Assembly: GCA_937892955.1 (NCBI GenBank)
Contig: CALBKH010000002.1
Coordinates: 39,323 to 103,322, forward strand
Source of the DNA: an uncultured Alphaproteobacteria bacterium
Lineage (GTDB): Bacteria; Pseudomonadota; Alphaproteobacteria; Rhizobiales; Ancalomicrobiaceae
DNA length: 64,000 nucleotides
Direction: 5' to 3'
The translations under genes and the position numbers were made by a program. Position 1 is the first letter of the stretch. Each line of letters opens with the position of its first letter. Positions 55,095-63,970 of this stretch are shown piece by piece. The notes beneath the pieces were generated by a model. That model saw only the letters and a program-made list of their open reading frames with translations, made no database searches and was not told the origin of the DNA.

Positions 55095-55108
55095 CGCGCG
55101 GATCCCTC

Positions 55109-55774
55109 TCAGTCGCTCGCTCTGAGGCGCTTCTCGACGTAGTCGGCGGCCTGGGTCAGGGGCAGAAGCATGGCGATGTAGAACAGCGCCATCACGGTGT
55201 AGGACTCGAGCGGCCGATAGGTCTGGCCGTTGACCACCGAGGCCATGTAGGCGAGGTCGGCGACCGAGATCACCGAGATCAGCGAGGTGTTCTTGAACTG
55301 GATCACCGACTGGTTGATGAACGACGGCAGCATCCGCTTGATCGCCTGCGGCAGCACGATGCGCCGCATCGACTGGCCACGGCTCATGCCGAGCGCCAGC
55401 GCCGCCTCCCGCTGCCCTCTGTCGATGGAGACGATGCCGGAGCGGAAGATCTCGGCATAGAAGGCCCCGACGTAGCAGGAGAGCGTCAGCAGCGCCGCCG
55501 CCCGGTTGTCGATCGAGGTGCCGAGCAACAGCGGCAGGGCGTAGTAGACCCAGAGCAACTGGACGAGCAGCGGGGTGCAGCGAAAGAGCTCCTGGAAGAG
55601 CCGCGCCGTACCGCGGAACGCCATCCACGACGACAGGCGCGCGGCGCAGACCAGTGCCCCCAGCGCGACGCCGATGACGATCGAGCCGAGCGTGTAGAGC
55701 ACGGTGTAGACCACGCCCCAGACGAACAGGTCGAGATACTGCCCGACGACGTGGAAGTCCCATTGATAGGTCAT
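55109..55774 (-). CDS. Polar amino-acid ABC transporter permease
   Basis: A 221-residue HisMQ/GlnP-type permease with about five helices. The EAA loop is EAALALGMSRGQSMRRIVLP, followed by IKRMLPSFINQSVIQFKNTS, and ELFRCTPLLVQLLWVYYALP is the family N-terminal motif. Only one permease gene is present, so the channel is probably a homodimer. Its binding protein is probably the product of the gene at 62299-63126 beyond the LysR gene. Confidence 0.92.
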   Translation of the reverse strand: MTYQWDFHVVGQYLDLFVWGVVYTVLYTLGSIVIGVALGALVCAARLSSWMAFRGTARLFQELFRCTPLLVQLLWVYYALPLLLGTSIDNRAAALLTLSCYVGAFYAEIFRSGIVSIDRGQREAALALGMSRGQSMRRIVLPQAIKRMLPSFINQSVIQFKNTSLISVISVADLAYMASVVNGQTYRPLESYTVMALFYIAMLLPLTQAADYVEKRLRASD

Positions 55775-55928
55775 GCGAGATCTCCCGCGGTCGGGTCGCG
55801 CCGAGATCGCGATCGGGCGAGGGTCGCGTCCGGGCCGGCCTCGATCATTGTCGGAGCGCTCGGCGGGCGTCGCAATCCAAAGCCGTGCGTAGGGCCTGTG
55901 GCCTTTCTTGTAGGCGCGCGCGGTGGGG

Positions 55929-56852
55929 TCATGCCGCCAGCCCTCGCGTTCCGGGTAGATCGACGGCGCGCGCCACGGCCGCGACGATGGTCGCGTGGGA
56001 GGTGGGCGTCACCGGCGCGAGCGGCAGGCGCAACTCCGGCGTCATCAGACCACGGTGAGCGAGGGCGTCCTTCACCGGCGCGGGGTTCGACTCGACGAAC
56101 ATCGCGGCGGTGACCTCGGCGAGCGCCTCGTGGAGACGCAGCGCTTCGGCGCGATCACCACGGCGCCAGGCCTCGACCAGCGCGACCACGGCCTCCGGCA
56201 GCAGGTTCGAGACGACACTGGTGACGCCGACCGCCCCGAGCGCGAGAAAGGGCAGGGTGAGGGCGTCATCGCCGGAGTGGATCACCAGATCCGCGCCGCA
56301 GGCGGCGCGGAGCCGCGTCACCCGTTCGACCGAGCCGCCGGCCTCCTTGATCACACGGACGTTGGCGTGCGCCTCCATCAGCCGGGCGCAGGTCTCCGGC
56401 GCGATCTCGACGCCGGTGCGGCCGGGCACCGAATAGAGCATCACCGGCAGTCCGGTCGCGCCCGCCACCGCGCCGTAATGGGCGAGGAGACCGGCCTGCG
56501 ACGGCTTGTTGTAATAGGGCGTGACGACCAGGACGGCGTCCGCCCCCGCCTCCTCGGCGGCGCGCACCTTCTCGACCGTGCGCGCCGTGTCGTTGCCGCC
56601 GGCGCCGGCGACGACCATGGCGCGGCCGCGCGCCGCCTCCACGCAGCGCTCGATCAGGGCGCGGCTCTCGGTGTCGGCGAGCGTCGCCGCCTCGCCGGTG
56701 GTGCCGACCGGCACCAGACCGGCGATCCCGGCGGCGAGCTGGCGTTCGACCAGCGCATCGAAGGCGGCGAGATCGAGTGCCCCGTCGCGGAACGGTGTGA
56801 CGAGGGCGGTGAAGACGCCCGCCCAGCGAGAGAGTTCGGCGGAAGCGGTCAT
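55929..56852 (-). CDS. DapA-family (dihydrodipicolinate synthase-type) aldolase/lyase
   Basis: A 307-residue class I aldolase. PVGTTGEAATL (Thr51, Thr52), Tyr140 and Arg145 in YSVPGRTGV, and Schiff-base Lys169 in VIKEAGG are all present, together with SGDDALTLPF and ESNPAPVKDAL. These are the features of genuine 4-hydroxy-tetrahydrodipicolinate synthase. The surrounding catabolic genes instead suggest a related lyase such as pyrroline-4-hydroxy-2-carboxylate deaminase. Sequence alone does not separate the two, so no symbol is given. Confidence 0.87.
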   Translation of the reverse strand: MTASAELSRWAGVFTALVTPFRDGALDLAAFDALVERQLAAGIAGLVPVGTTGEAATLADTESRALIERCVEAARGRAMVVAGAGGNDTARTVEKVRAAEEAGADAVLVVTPYYNKPSQAGLLAHYGAVAGATGLPVMLYSVPGRTGVEIAPETCARLMEAHANVRVIKEAGGSVERVTRLRAACGADLVIHSGDDALTLPFLALGAVGVTSVVSNLLPEAVVALVEAWRRGDRAEALRLHEALAEVTAAMFVESNPAPVKDALAHRGLMTPELRLPLAPVTPTSHATIVAAVARAVDLPGTRGLAA

Positions 56853-56901
56853 GCGGCGTCCTTTCGGGGGCGAGAAGCGGTGCGGAAGAAGCAGCGGCGC
56901 A

Positions 56902-58296
56902 TCAGTCGATGACCACCTTGGTTTCGGACATCTCGCGCATGGTGACGCGCACCCCCTCGCGGCCGAGGCCGGAGCTCTTCACGCCGCCGAAGGGGACGTG
57001 CTCGGCGCGGAAGTCGGGGCCTTCGTTGACCATGACGCCGCCGACGACGAGATCGCGGGTGAAGCGTTTGACGACGGCGTGGTCGTTGGTGAAGACGCCG
57101 GCCTGGAGACCCCAGCTTCCGGCGTTGACTTCGGCGATCGCCTCGGCCGGATCGCGGAAGGTGCGGATGGCGATCACCGGCCCGAAGGTCTCGTCGGCGA
57201 TCACCGGGGCATCGGTGGCGACGTCGGCGAGCACCGTCGGTGCGAAGAGCGTGCCGTCGCGGCCGCCCCCGGCGAGGAGGCGCGCACCGGCGGCGACCGT
57301 GGCGCGGATCCGGCGCTCCACCTCCTCGGCGGCGGCGAGATCGATCACCGGCCCCATGTCGACGTCGTCGCGCTCGGGATCGCCGACGCGGTGGGCGGCC
57401 ACCGCCGGCAGCAGGCGTTCGACGAAGGCGTCGGCGATGTCGGCGTGGAGATAGAGCTTCTTCACCGCCGAACAGCTCTGGCCGGCGATCTCGAAGCGAT
57501 GGGCGACGGCGGTCGCCACGGCGCGGTCCATGTCGCCGTCGGGCATGACGAAGAGCGGGTCGTTGCCGCCGAGTTCCATCAGGCAGCGCACCAGACCCGA
57601 GGCGGTCTTCAGCGCCAGACCGCCGGTCGGGCCGCCGGTGAAGCTCAGGAGGTCGATCGGAGCGCGAGCCAGCGCGATCGCGGTCTCGGCCCCGCCATGG
57701 ACCATCTGGAAGAGATGCTTCGGCCAACCGGCCTCCTCGGCCAGTTCGACGAGGCGCTGCGCGGCGAGCGGTGCCTTGGGCGAGGGCTTCGCCACCACCG
57801 CGTTGCCGGCGGCGATCGCCGGGCCGAGTTTGTGGCAGAGCAGGTTGACCGGGTAGTTGAACGGCGTCACCGCGCCGACGACGCCGACCGGTTCGTGGGT
57901 GATGCGGGCCAGCCGGTCCGCGCAGCCTTCGACGATGGCGCAGTGCAGGACCTCGCCGTCGAGGAAGGTGGCGGCGTCGCCGGACAGCCGCAGGGTGTTG
58001 CCGGCGCGGCGGATCTCGTTCAGCGCCTCGAAGAGAGTCTTGCCCATCTCGGCGGCGATCAGCCGGGCCATCGGCTCGGCCTCGGCCGCGAGGCGGTCGG
58101 CGAGGGTCACGAGAAGCGCCCGGCGCTCGGCCGGGGTGGAGCGGCGAAAGGCGTTCGCGGCGCTCTTGGCGCGGACGACGGCGGCGATGACGGCGGAGGC
58201 GTCGGCGATCGGAACTTCGCCGACCGGACGGCCGGAGAAGGGCGAGGCGACCAGGAGAGCTTCGCCCTCGATCGGCAGGCGATGCGGCAGGACCAT
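56902..58296 (-). CDS. Aldehyde dehydrogenase (catabolic cluster)
   Basis: A 464-residue aldehyde dehydrogenase distinct from the one at 11016-12464. TPFNYPVNLLCHKLGPAIAA includes the catalytic Asn, FTGGPTGGLAL the cofactor loop, CLMELGGNDPLFV the general-base Glu and FEIAGQSCSAVKKL the nucleophilic Cys. It resembles the semialdehyde- and lactaldehyde-oxidising branches. It is placed between the DapA-like gene (49-base gap) and the flavoprotein subunits (10-base gap), so it probably oxidises a semialdehyde made by the pathway. Confidence 0.9.
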   Translation of the reverse strand: MVLPHRLPIEGEALLVASPFSGRPVGEVPIADASAVIAAVVRAKSAANAFRRSTPAERRALLVTLADRLAAEAEPMARLIAAEMGKTLFEALNEIRRAGNTLRLSGDAATFLDGEVLHCAIVEGCADRLARITHEPVGVVGAVTPFNYPVNLLCHKLGPAIAAGNAVVAKPSPKAPLAAQRLVELAEEAGWPKHLFQMVHGGAETAIALARAPIDLLSFTGGPTGGLALKTASGLVRCLMELGGNDPLFVMPDGDMDRAVATAVAHRFEIAGQSCSAVKKLYLHADIADAFVERLLPAVAAHRVGDPERDDVDMGPVIDLAAAEEVERRIRATVAAGARLLAGGGRDGTLFAPTVLADVATDAPVIADETFGPVIAIRTFRDPAEAIAEVNAGSWGLQAGVFTNDHAVVKRFTRDLVVGGVMVNEGPDFRAEHVPFGGVKSSGLGREGVRVTMREMSETKVVID

Positions 58297-58306
58297 GCGA
58301 ACCTCG

Positions 58307-59659
58307 TCATCGTTCGGGGGAAGGGGAGGTATCGGAACGATCGGCGGAGGCGATCACCGCATCGATCGAGACGGGGCGAGCCGGCCAACGCCGGCCGATG
58401 AGATCGCCGGCAGTCGGCGCCGTCGCCTCGGGCCGCAGCGTCGCCGCGGCCTCGGCCACCCAGTGCGCGCAGAAGCGGCCCTGGCAGACGCCCATGGCGA
58501 AGCGTCCGGAGAGCTTGATCTCCCGTCCGCCGGGTGCGTCGGACCCGTCGAGGAGTTCGGCGAGATCGCCGACGCTGCGGCCCTCGCAGCGGCAGAGCAC
58601 CGTCTCGCGCGGCAGAGCGGCGATCGGCGTCGGCGGGATCGCCGGGGCGAAGAGACGGGTGAGGACCGCCTGGACCCGCCGCTCGGCGGCGAGGCGAGCG
58701 AGGGCCTTCGAGGCGGTGGTGGACGTCCCGGCGAGGATCGCCGCGACCTCGGCGCCGACCCGCGCCCCGTCGATCTCGGCGGCGGCGACGCCGAGTACCT
58801 CGCGGCAATCGCCGGCATGGGCGACGAAGGGGCGATCGGCGGCGGAGACCGAGGGCTCCGGGAAGCCGCGATCGTTGGGACGGATACCGTCGTGGAGGGC
58901 GACGTGATCGGCGAAGAGGGTGCGGCGGCGCTCCCTTCGGTCGCGGAGTTCGACCCGGAGTGCGTCACCTTCCGCCGCGATGGTCTCGAGCGCCGTCGCC
59001 CGCAGCCAGGGGACGCCGGCCGCGACGATCCGGCCGAGGTGTCCGAGCGCCTCGACGAGTCGCGCCGGATGGGGCAGCAGCCCGAAGCCGGCGAGCGGAC
59101 GGCGGAGCGGGTCGCCGGTCTCGACCACCGCGATCGGCGGACGCCCCGCGGCGATCATCTGACCGGCGAGGGCGACGAGCAGGGGGCCGGAACCGGCGAG
59201 GAGGATCCGCCCCTCGGGGATGCGTCCCGTTTCCTTCATCATCACCTGGAGGCCGCCGGCGGTGGTGACGCCGGGCAGTTCCCAGCCGGGGCGCGGACGA
59301 ACCCGTTCGAGTGCGCCGGTGGCGACGACGACGGCGGCGGGGCGAGCGGCCTCGACCCGGCCGGCGGTGCGGTCGTCGAGCAGTGCACAGCCGGCCCCGT
59401 CGATGCCGAGGAACCCGGTGCGCAGCCGGACGCGGATGGCGGGATGATCGATGCCGGCGACGAGGCGCGCCCATCGCGTCTCGCTCTCCGCCCCGATCGG
59501 CCGGGGCGTGACGCCGGGGATGGGTCGTCGGTGATAGGCGCCGCCGAGCGCCGGGCGCAGCTCGACGAGGTCGACCGCATGACCGACCGCGGCGAGATGG
59601 GCGGCGGCGGCGAGCCCGGCGGGGCCGCCGCCGACGACGAGGACGGGAGCGGGGCTCAT
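58307..59659 (-). CDS. FAD/NAD-dependent dehydrogenase subunit with BFD-like [2Fe-2S] domain
   Basis: A 450-residue flavoprotein of the HcnB/opine oxidase A/D-hydroxyproline dehydrogenase alpha type. VLVVGGGPAGLAAAAHLAAV is the FAD fold, AVVVATGALERVRPRPGWEL and GVTTAGGLQVMMK the subgroup motif, and GRILLAGSGPLLVALAGQMI the NAD-type fold. The C-terminal BFD-like part has four Cys: VLCRCEGRS and GVCQGRFCAHWV. It overlaps the ferredoxin-subunit gene by four bases (stop 59656-59659 region), so the subunits are made together. Confidence 0.88.
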   Translation of the reverse strand: MSPAPVLVVGGGPAGLAAAAHLAAVGHAVDLVELRPALGGAYHRRPIPGVTPRPIGAESETRWARLVAGIDHPAIRVRLRTGFLGIDGAGCALLDDRTAGRVEAARPAAVVVATGALERVRPRPGWELPGVTTAGGLQVMMKETGRIPEGRILLAGSGPLLVALAGQMIAAGRPPIAVVETGDPLRRPLAGFGLLPHPARLVEALGHLGRIVAAGVPWLRATALETIAAEGDALRVELRDRRERRRTLFADHVALHDGIRPNDRGFPEPSVSAADRPFVAHAGDCREVLGVAAAEIDGARVGAEVAAILAGTSTTASKALARLAAERRVQAVLTRLFAPAIPPTPIAALPRETVLCRCEGRSVGDLAELLDGSDAPGGREIKLSGRFAMGVCQGRFCAHWVAEAAATLRPEATAPTAGDLIGRRWPARPVSIDAVIASADRSDTSPSPER

Positions 59660-59919
59660 GGTGCGGCCTCCGTCGGTTCACCGGCGCTCTCGACCGGTAC
59701 GCCCTCCACGGCCGGGGTGAGGCAGGCTTCGACCACCCGTCCGTCGACGCGAACCAGGCAGTTCTGGCAGGCGCCGATGCCGCAGAAATAGCGCGCCACG
59801 CGCCCGGCGGGATCGCGGCCCAGAGTTCGAACCCCGGCGTTCGCCAGCGCCGCGGCGATGGTCTCGCCGTCACGGAAGGCGATCGGCACGCCGTTCCACG
59901 GGAAGGTCTTCGCGCTCAT
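59656..59919 (-). CDS. (2Fe-2S)-binding small subunit, HcnA-like
   Basis: An 87-residue Fer2_4 domain. The cluster Cys are in RYFCGIGACQNCLV and EACLTP. The N-terminal FPWNGVPIAFRDGETIAAAL is the beta-grasp start. It is the gamma subunit of three-component amino-acid/opine dehydrogenases and carries electrons between the two flavoproteins. It overlaps both neighbouring genes by four bases. Confidence 0.9.
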   Translation of the reverse strand: MSAKTFPWNGVPIAFRDGETIAAALANAGVRTLGRDPAGRVARYFCGIGACQNCLVRVDGRVVEACLTPAVEGVPVESAGEPTEAAP

Positions 59920-61088
59920 GCGGCGGCCATCCTTCCGGTGAAGCGGGCGGGGTCGAAAGGCGCGAGGTCGATCTCACTCGGCCGACCGAGGATGGCATCG
60001 GCGGTGGCGCGGCCCATCAGCGGGCCGAGGCAGATGCCGTCGCCCTCGAAGCCGGTGGCGACGCGGACGTCGCCGCTGCCGACCGGACCGACGAGGGGGA
60101 GGCCGTCGACGACGGCGGTGCGCAGGCCGGCGAAGCTGCGCAGCAGCCGCACATCGGCGAGGCCGGGCACCAGCGCGACCGCATCGGCGAGGACGTGGGC
60201 GATCGCCTCGAGGTCGGCGACCGGACGCTCGGCGTCGTTCTCGCGGGTGCCGCCGACCAGGAACTGACCGGTGCGCAGCGGATCGATCACCAGTCCGTAG
60301 CCGCGCGGCGAAACCGGCGGACCGCCGGTGGCGCTCGCCTTGGAGAGGAGGTAGCGCGCCGACATGATCGCGCCCGGCAGGCCGCGGGCGAGGGCCGGCG
60401 CGCGCTCGGTGACGAGGAGCTGGCCGCGTCGGGGGCGCAGGACGTCGCCGAGCCCGAGGAGGGCCGCCGATCCACCTCCGGCGGCGATGACGACGACATC
60501 GGCGTCGACGGGGCCGCGATCGGTGTCGAGCCCGAGGAGGCGGCCGGTCGACGGAGCGCGACGCAGGCCGGTGACGCGGCGATCGCGATCGATGCGCAGG
60601 CCGCCGGTGTGCACCAACCGGCGGACGATGTCGTAGCCGATGGCGTGACCCTCGCCGCGCACCTCGATCGCCGCGCGGGCCCGATCCGAGAGAGCCGGAG
60701 CGACGATGGGCAGCCGAGCGGCCGAGATCGGATCGACCGTGACGCCGACCGAGGCGAGAGCGGCGGCGTGCCCCTCGAGGACGGTGGCCTCCGCTCGGTC
60801 GGCGGCGACGAGGAAGGTCGAGCGGGTGAGATAGAGCCCGTCGAGGACGCCGCTCTCGGCGAGTTCGCGATAGAGGCGAATGCCGGCGAGGGCGGCCTGC
60901 ATCATCGGGCCGGGTCGCTTGGAGGCGACCGAGACCGCGCCGTCGGCGGCCCCGGTGGCGGCCGCGACCGGCGCATGGGCCTCGACGATACGCACGTCGA
61001 CGCCGGCGCGGGCGAGGAACCACGCGGTCGAGACGCCGACGATGCCGGCGCCGACGACGGCCACGCGAAGATCGGAGGGGAACGCCAC
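59916..61088 (-). CDS. DAO-family FAD oxidoreductase, HcnC/opine oxidase B-like
   Basis: A 390-residue D-amino-acid-oxidase-type flavoprotein, the substrate-oxidising subunit of the complex. VAVVGAGIVGVSTAWFLARA is the FAD fold; GLRTAVVDGLPLVGPVGSGD and GFEGDGICLGPLMGRATADA are the C-terminal FAD contacts of the DAO group. The GTG at 61088 is used because GGAAGGTG lies just upstream and family-like sequence begins at once. The frame stays open to 61181 through Arg-rich residues across the LysR dyad, which is rejected. First gene of the minus-strand catabolic set. Confidence 0.88.
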   Translation of the reverse strand: MAFPSDLRVAVVGAGIVGVSTAWFLARAGVDVRIVEAHAPVAAATGAADGAVSVASKRPGPMMQAALAGIRLYRELAESGVLDGLYLTRSTFLVAADRAEATVLEGHAAALASVGVTVDPISAARLPIVAPALSDRARAAIEVRGEGHAIGYDIVRRLVHTGGLRIDRDRRVTGLRRAPSTGRLLGLDTDRGPVDADVVVIAAGGGSAALLGLGDVLRPRRGQLLVTERAPALARGLPGAIMSARYLLSKASATGGPPVSPRGYGLVIDPLRTGQFLVGGTRENDAERPVADLEAIAHVLADAVALVPGLADVRLLRSFAGLRTAVVDGLPLVGPVGSGDVRVATGFEGDGICLGPLMGRATADAILGRPSEIDLAPFDPARFTGRMAAA

Positions 61089-61150
61089 GTCGGACACCTT
61101 CCGCTGATCCGAAGACGGCGTCAGTGTCGGGTCGGCGCGTCGCCGGTGTC

Positions 61151-61191
61151 GATACAAGAACGGCGAGCCCTCTCCTCGCATTTTTTGTATC
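61151..61191. promoter_or_regulatory. Symmetric 41-base dyad in the LysR divergent promoter
   Basis: GATACAA (61151-61157) and TTGTATC (61185-61191) flank an inner pair GCGAG (61163-61167) and CTCGC (61175-61179). Spacing is equal on both sides (5, 7 and 5 bases). It lies between the divergent LysR and DAO-subunit genes, 52 bases from the former and 63 from the latter, where a LysR regulator controlling both should bind. Confidence 0.7.
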
Positions 61192-61242
61192 GTCGGAACG
61201 TCCGTCCCATCCTACCGAGACGGCTCGACACCGAGTGGCCCC

Positions 61243-62166
61243 ATGCCCAAGCTGAATCTGACGCTCATCCAGACCTTCTATCAGGTGGCCAAACGCGGCT
61301 CGTTCTCGGCCGCGGCGCGCGAGCTGAACCTCTCCTATCAGTCGGCGGCCAACCACGTGCGGCGGCTGGAGCAGATCCTCAAGGATCGGCTGATCGATTC
61401 CGAACAGGGCGCCAAGCAGGTGACGCTGACGCCGCGCGGACGGGCGCTCTACCGCCTCCTCGATCCCGAACTCGAGGTGATGCTGGAGCGGCTGTCGCTG
61501 CTGCTCGAGAACCAGCGCTCGACCCTGCGCATCGGCATGCCGCAGGCGATCTTCTATTTCCTCTTCCCCGGCATCATGGCCGAGCTGCGGGCGCTCCACC
61601 CCGATCTCGAACTGGCGGTGTTCGAACGCGACACGGTGCTCGCCGAGCTCGTCGCCTCCGGCAGCCTCGACGTATGCCTCTCCGAACGCTACTTCGGCGA
61701 TCCGGTGATGCCGCAGCAATTGCTCGGCACCTATCGGCTGAGCCTCGTGCATCCCCGGTCCTGGGGGCCGTCGCCGGCACCGGACGACATCCCGTCCTGG
61801 GCGATCGGCCGGCCGCTCGTCACCTTCGAGCCGGGCCAGACCCTGCGCAACCACGCCATGAACTTCCTCGGTCAGACCGGTGAGACCATCTCTCCGTCGA
61901 TCTCCGCCTCCGGCAGCTCGAACATCCGGCGCTGCGTCGAGGAGGGGCTGGGCTTCGCCATCATTCCGTCCTGGTGCGTCGGCGCGCACGACGAGCGTAT
62001 CGCCGCGGTTCCACTCGAGAACCTGCCGGAGATCCGCGTCTATTTCGGCTGTGCCGGCTATCTCACCGCAAACCCCTACGTCCGCGACCTCTCCGAGATC
62101 TGCCGGCGACGTCTGGTGGGTAGCGTGCTGCGACCGCCATCGGGGGACGTGAACGACCCCGGCTGA
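61243..62166 (+). CDS. LysR-family transcriptional regulator
   Basis: A 307-residue LysR-type regulator. The N-terminal helix-turn-helix is LIQTFYQVAKRGSFSAAARE, LSYQSAANHVRRLEQILKDR, with a linker helix to about residue 90 and a periplasmic-binding-protein-like effector domain (LRIGMPQAIFYFLFPGIMAE, VEEGLGFAIIPSW). It is divergent from the catabolic operon and upstream of the binding-protein gene. It is the likely activator of both in response to the imported compound. Confidence 0.92.
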   Translation: MPKLNLTLIQTFYQVAKRGSFSAAARELNLSYQSAANHVRRLEQILKDRLIDSEQGAKQVTLTPRGRALYRLLDPELEVMLERLSLLLENQRSTLRIGMPQAIFYFLFPGIMAELRALHPDLELAVFERDTVLAELVASGSLDVCLSERYFGDPVMPQQLLGTYRLSLVHPRSWGPSPAPDDIPSWAIGRPLVTFEPGQTLRNHAMNFLGQTGETISPSISASGSSNIRRCVEEGLGFAIIPSWCVGAHDERIAAVPLENLPEIRVYFGCAGYLTANPYVRDLSEICRRRLVGSVLRPPSGDVNDPG

Positions 62167-62170
62167 CCGC

Positions 62171-62199
62171 GTGTTCCTACAAGAAATGGGATAGGACAC
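62171..62199 (+). promoter_or_regulatory. Imperfect dyad before the binding-protein gene
   Basis: GTGTTCCTA (62171-62179) and TAGGACAC (62192-62199) form an inverted pair with one unpaired T. It lies 100 bases before the binding-protein ATG and only four bases after the LysR stop. It includes a TACAAGAA segment also present in the 61151-61191 dyad, so it may be a weaker LysR site. The evidence is short. Confidence 0.35.
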
Positions 62200-62298
62200 C
62201 CCGGCTTTCTAGCATTGTTCCCGGCTCGGACGCACTCGACACTTCTCGTCAGGATCACGTCGAGATCGACACGGATCCGTAGAGAGGGAGAGCGGGAC

Positions 62299-63126
62299 AT
62301 GAGTTGGTGGAAGAAGATCCTCGGGGCCGTCGCCGTGGTCGCTTCGCTGGGCGCGACCGCCGCCCATGCCGACGGCACCGTCGACCAGATCCGCGCCCGT
62401 GGCGTGCTGAAGATTCCCGGCATCCTCAACGAGGACCCCTATTTCAACAAGGATCCGCGCACCGGCGAGTGGCGCGGCTTCGCCATCGAGATGGCGCGCG
62501 ACGTCGCCAAGACCCTCGGCGTCAAGCTCGAGGTGGTCGAGAGTTCCTGGGCCAACTCGATCCTCGACGTGCAGAGCGGCAAGGTCGACGTCGCCTTCGG
62601 CATCACCGCCACGCCGCAGCGGGCGCTGTCGGTGTCCTTCTCCAACCCGACCTACTTCAACAGCTTCGTCATCGTCTCGCCGAAGCCGGAGCTCGAGGGG
62701 ATGAGCTGGGCCCAGCTCAACGACTCGAAGTACACCTTCTCGGTCGACATGGGCTCGTCGCAGGACCTGATCACCCAGCAGTATCTGCCCAAGGCCAACA
62801 TCCTGCGCTTCAAGACTCGTGACGAGGCGATCGTCGCGGTCGCCGGCGGCAAAGCGGACGGTCTCGTCAACACCATGCTGAACGGCCTCGTCATGACCAA
62901 GAAGGTCGCGACCCTCGGGACGGTCAAGGTGCCGACCCCGGTTCTGTCGACGCCGTCGGTGGTGGCGATCAACCAGAATGCCGATGCCAACTTCAAGGCC
63001 TTCGTCTCGGCCTGGGCCGACTACAATCGCCGCATCGGCAACAACCAGACCTGGATCGTCAACAGCCTCGGCACCTTCGGCATCAAGCTCGACGACATGC
63101 CCAAGGGCTTCGGCTTCGGCGGCTGA
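62299..63126 (+). CDS. Polar amino-acid ABC transporter substrate-binding protein
   Basis: A 275-residue family 3 solute-binding protein. The signal peptide is WKKILGAVAVVASLGATAAHAD. Mature motifs include RGVLKIPGILNEDPYFNKD, TGEWRGFAIEMARDVAKTLG, LEVVESSWANSILDVQSGKV and DVAFGITATPQRALSVSFSN. GAGGGAG lies nine bases before the ATG at 62299. It most likely feeds the permease/ATPase pair at 54324-55774, together making a complete importer for the compound degraded by the neighbouring enzymes. Confidence 0.92.
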   Translation: MSWWKKILGAVAVVASLGATAAHADGTVDQIRARGVLKIPGILNEDPYFNKDPRTGEWRGFAIEMARDVAKTLGVKLEVVESSWANSILDVQSGKVDVAFGITATPQRALSVSFSNPTYFNSFVIVSPKPELEGMSWAQLNDSKYTFSVDMGSSQDLITQQYLPKANILRFKTRDEAIVAVAGGKADGLVNTMLNGLVMTKKVATLGTVKVPTPVLSTPSVVAINQNADANFKAFVSAWADYNRRIGNNQTWIVNSLGTFGIKLDDMPKGFGFGG

Positions 63127-63970
63127 CGAAGGCGCGCCGAGCGGACCCGTCGTGCCGAGCCGCGACGTTCCGCCCGGCGTACGACCGGAAGACCCTTCGC
63201 CGGTCCGCGGCGAGCGCTCGCGGTCGACCCGGACCGCCCCGGACACGATCTCCGGCGACACCGTCCGCCCGGACCGGGCCGACGCTCGCCCGACCCGTCA
63301 TGGGAAACCGGCGGTCTTCGACCTCGACCGTCCGGCGGGTGCAAAACGGCGGCGGAGCCTCGACTTCGTCTCGGATCGGCCGACCGATGGCCGCCGCTTC
63401 CGCATTCCGACGATCGTCGAGACCGCACCGGCGAGAACATCGCCCCGATCGCCGACACGTCGCTCTCGGAAGGGATCCGAACCCCGACCCATCGTTATGA
63501 ACGCGTCGGTGGTGCCGACCGCGTGCCGAAAGAACGGCGCGCGAAGCCGAATTCAAAATCGGCCATCTTTCTAAGATATTGATTTCATTGAAGAAAACTT
63601 GTGCGCGGAAGGGCATCGAATTGTGCACATAACGATATGTTTTTATTTGAAAATTTTTGTTTCTGTTTTTGCAATGCCCCCAAACGTCGCCGGCTGACCT
63701 ATGTAGCGATCGCTTCCGGTGGTGGCGAGTGCTTTTCGCGACAATGGTGCCACATCCTTTACGTGCGCCGAGAGCCTGCTGATTGCTTGCCTCGCAGGCC
63801 CTCCTAATGAGACCTATTGCGGCTTGCCCATCATATTGAACTGATCCGCCAAATGCGCCTCAGTTCAATTCCCCGATGGCGCTGCGGTTGGGCCGCACCG
63901 CGTTCCCTGCTAGAACGGCGGATCGGGAGAGACGCTGTGCCATCACACGGCCCTGAATCCGGGTTAACGG
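63127..63970. other. Mostly gene-free 3' region with AT-rich patch
   Basis: No gene is recognised. 63127-63530 is GC-rich, with open frames on both strands that carry no family motifs. From 63545 to about 63690 the sequence turns AT-rich (runs such as GTTTTTATTTGAAAATTTTTG), unlike the rest of the window. From 63690 it is intermediate. The shift in composition and the hairpin at 63835-63869 suggest foreign DNA or the border of a mobile element continuing beyond the window. Confidence 0.4.
63835..63869. repeat. Perfect 10-bp inverted repeat
   Basis: ATTGAACTGA (63835-63844) and TCAGTTCAAT (63860-63869) are perfect complements around a 15-base loop. No T-tract follows. It lies in the region of altered composition and could be a terminator for a gene entering from the right, or part of a mobile-element end. 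Confidence 0.55.

Noticed and set aside
63860..63970. Possible tRNA near the right edge
   Set aside because: No cloverleaf with acceptor stem, T-loop GTTCRANNC and anticodon arm could be assembled.
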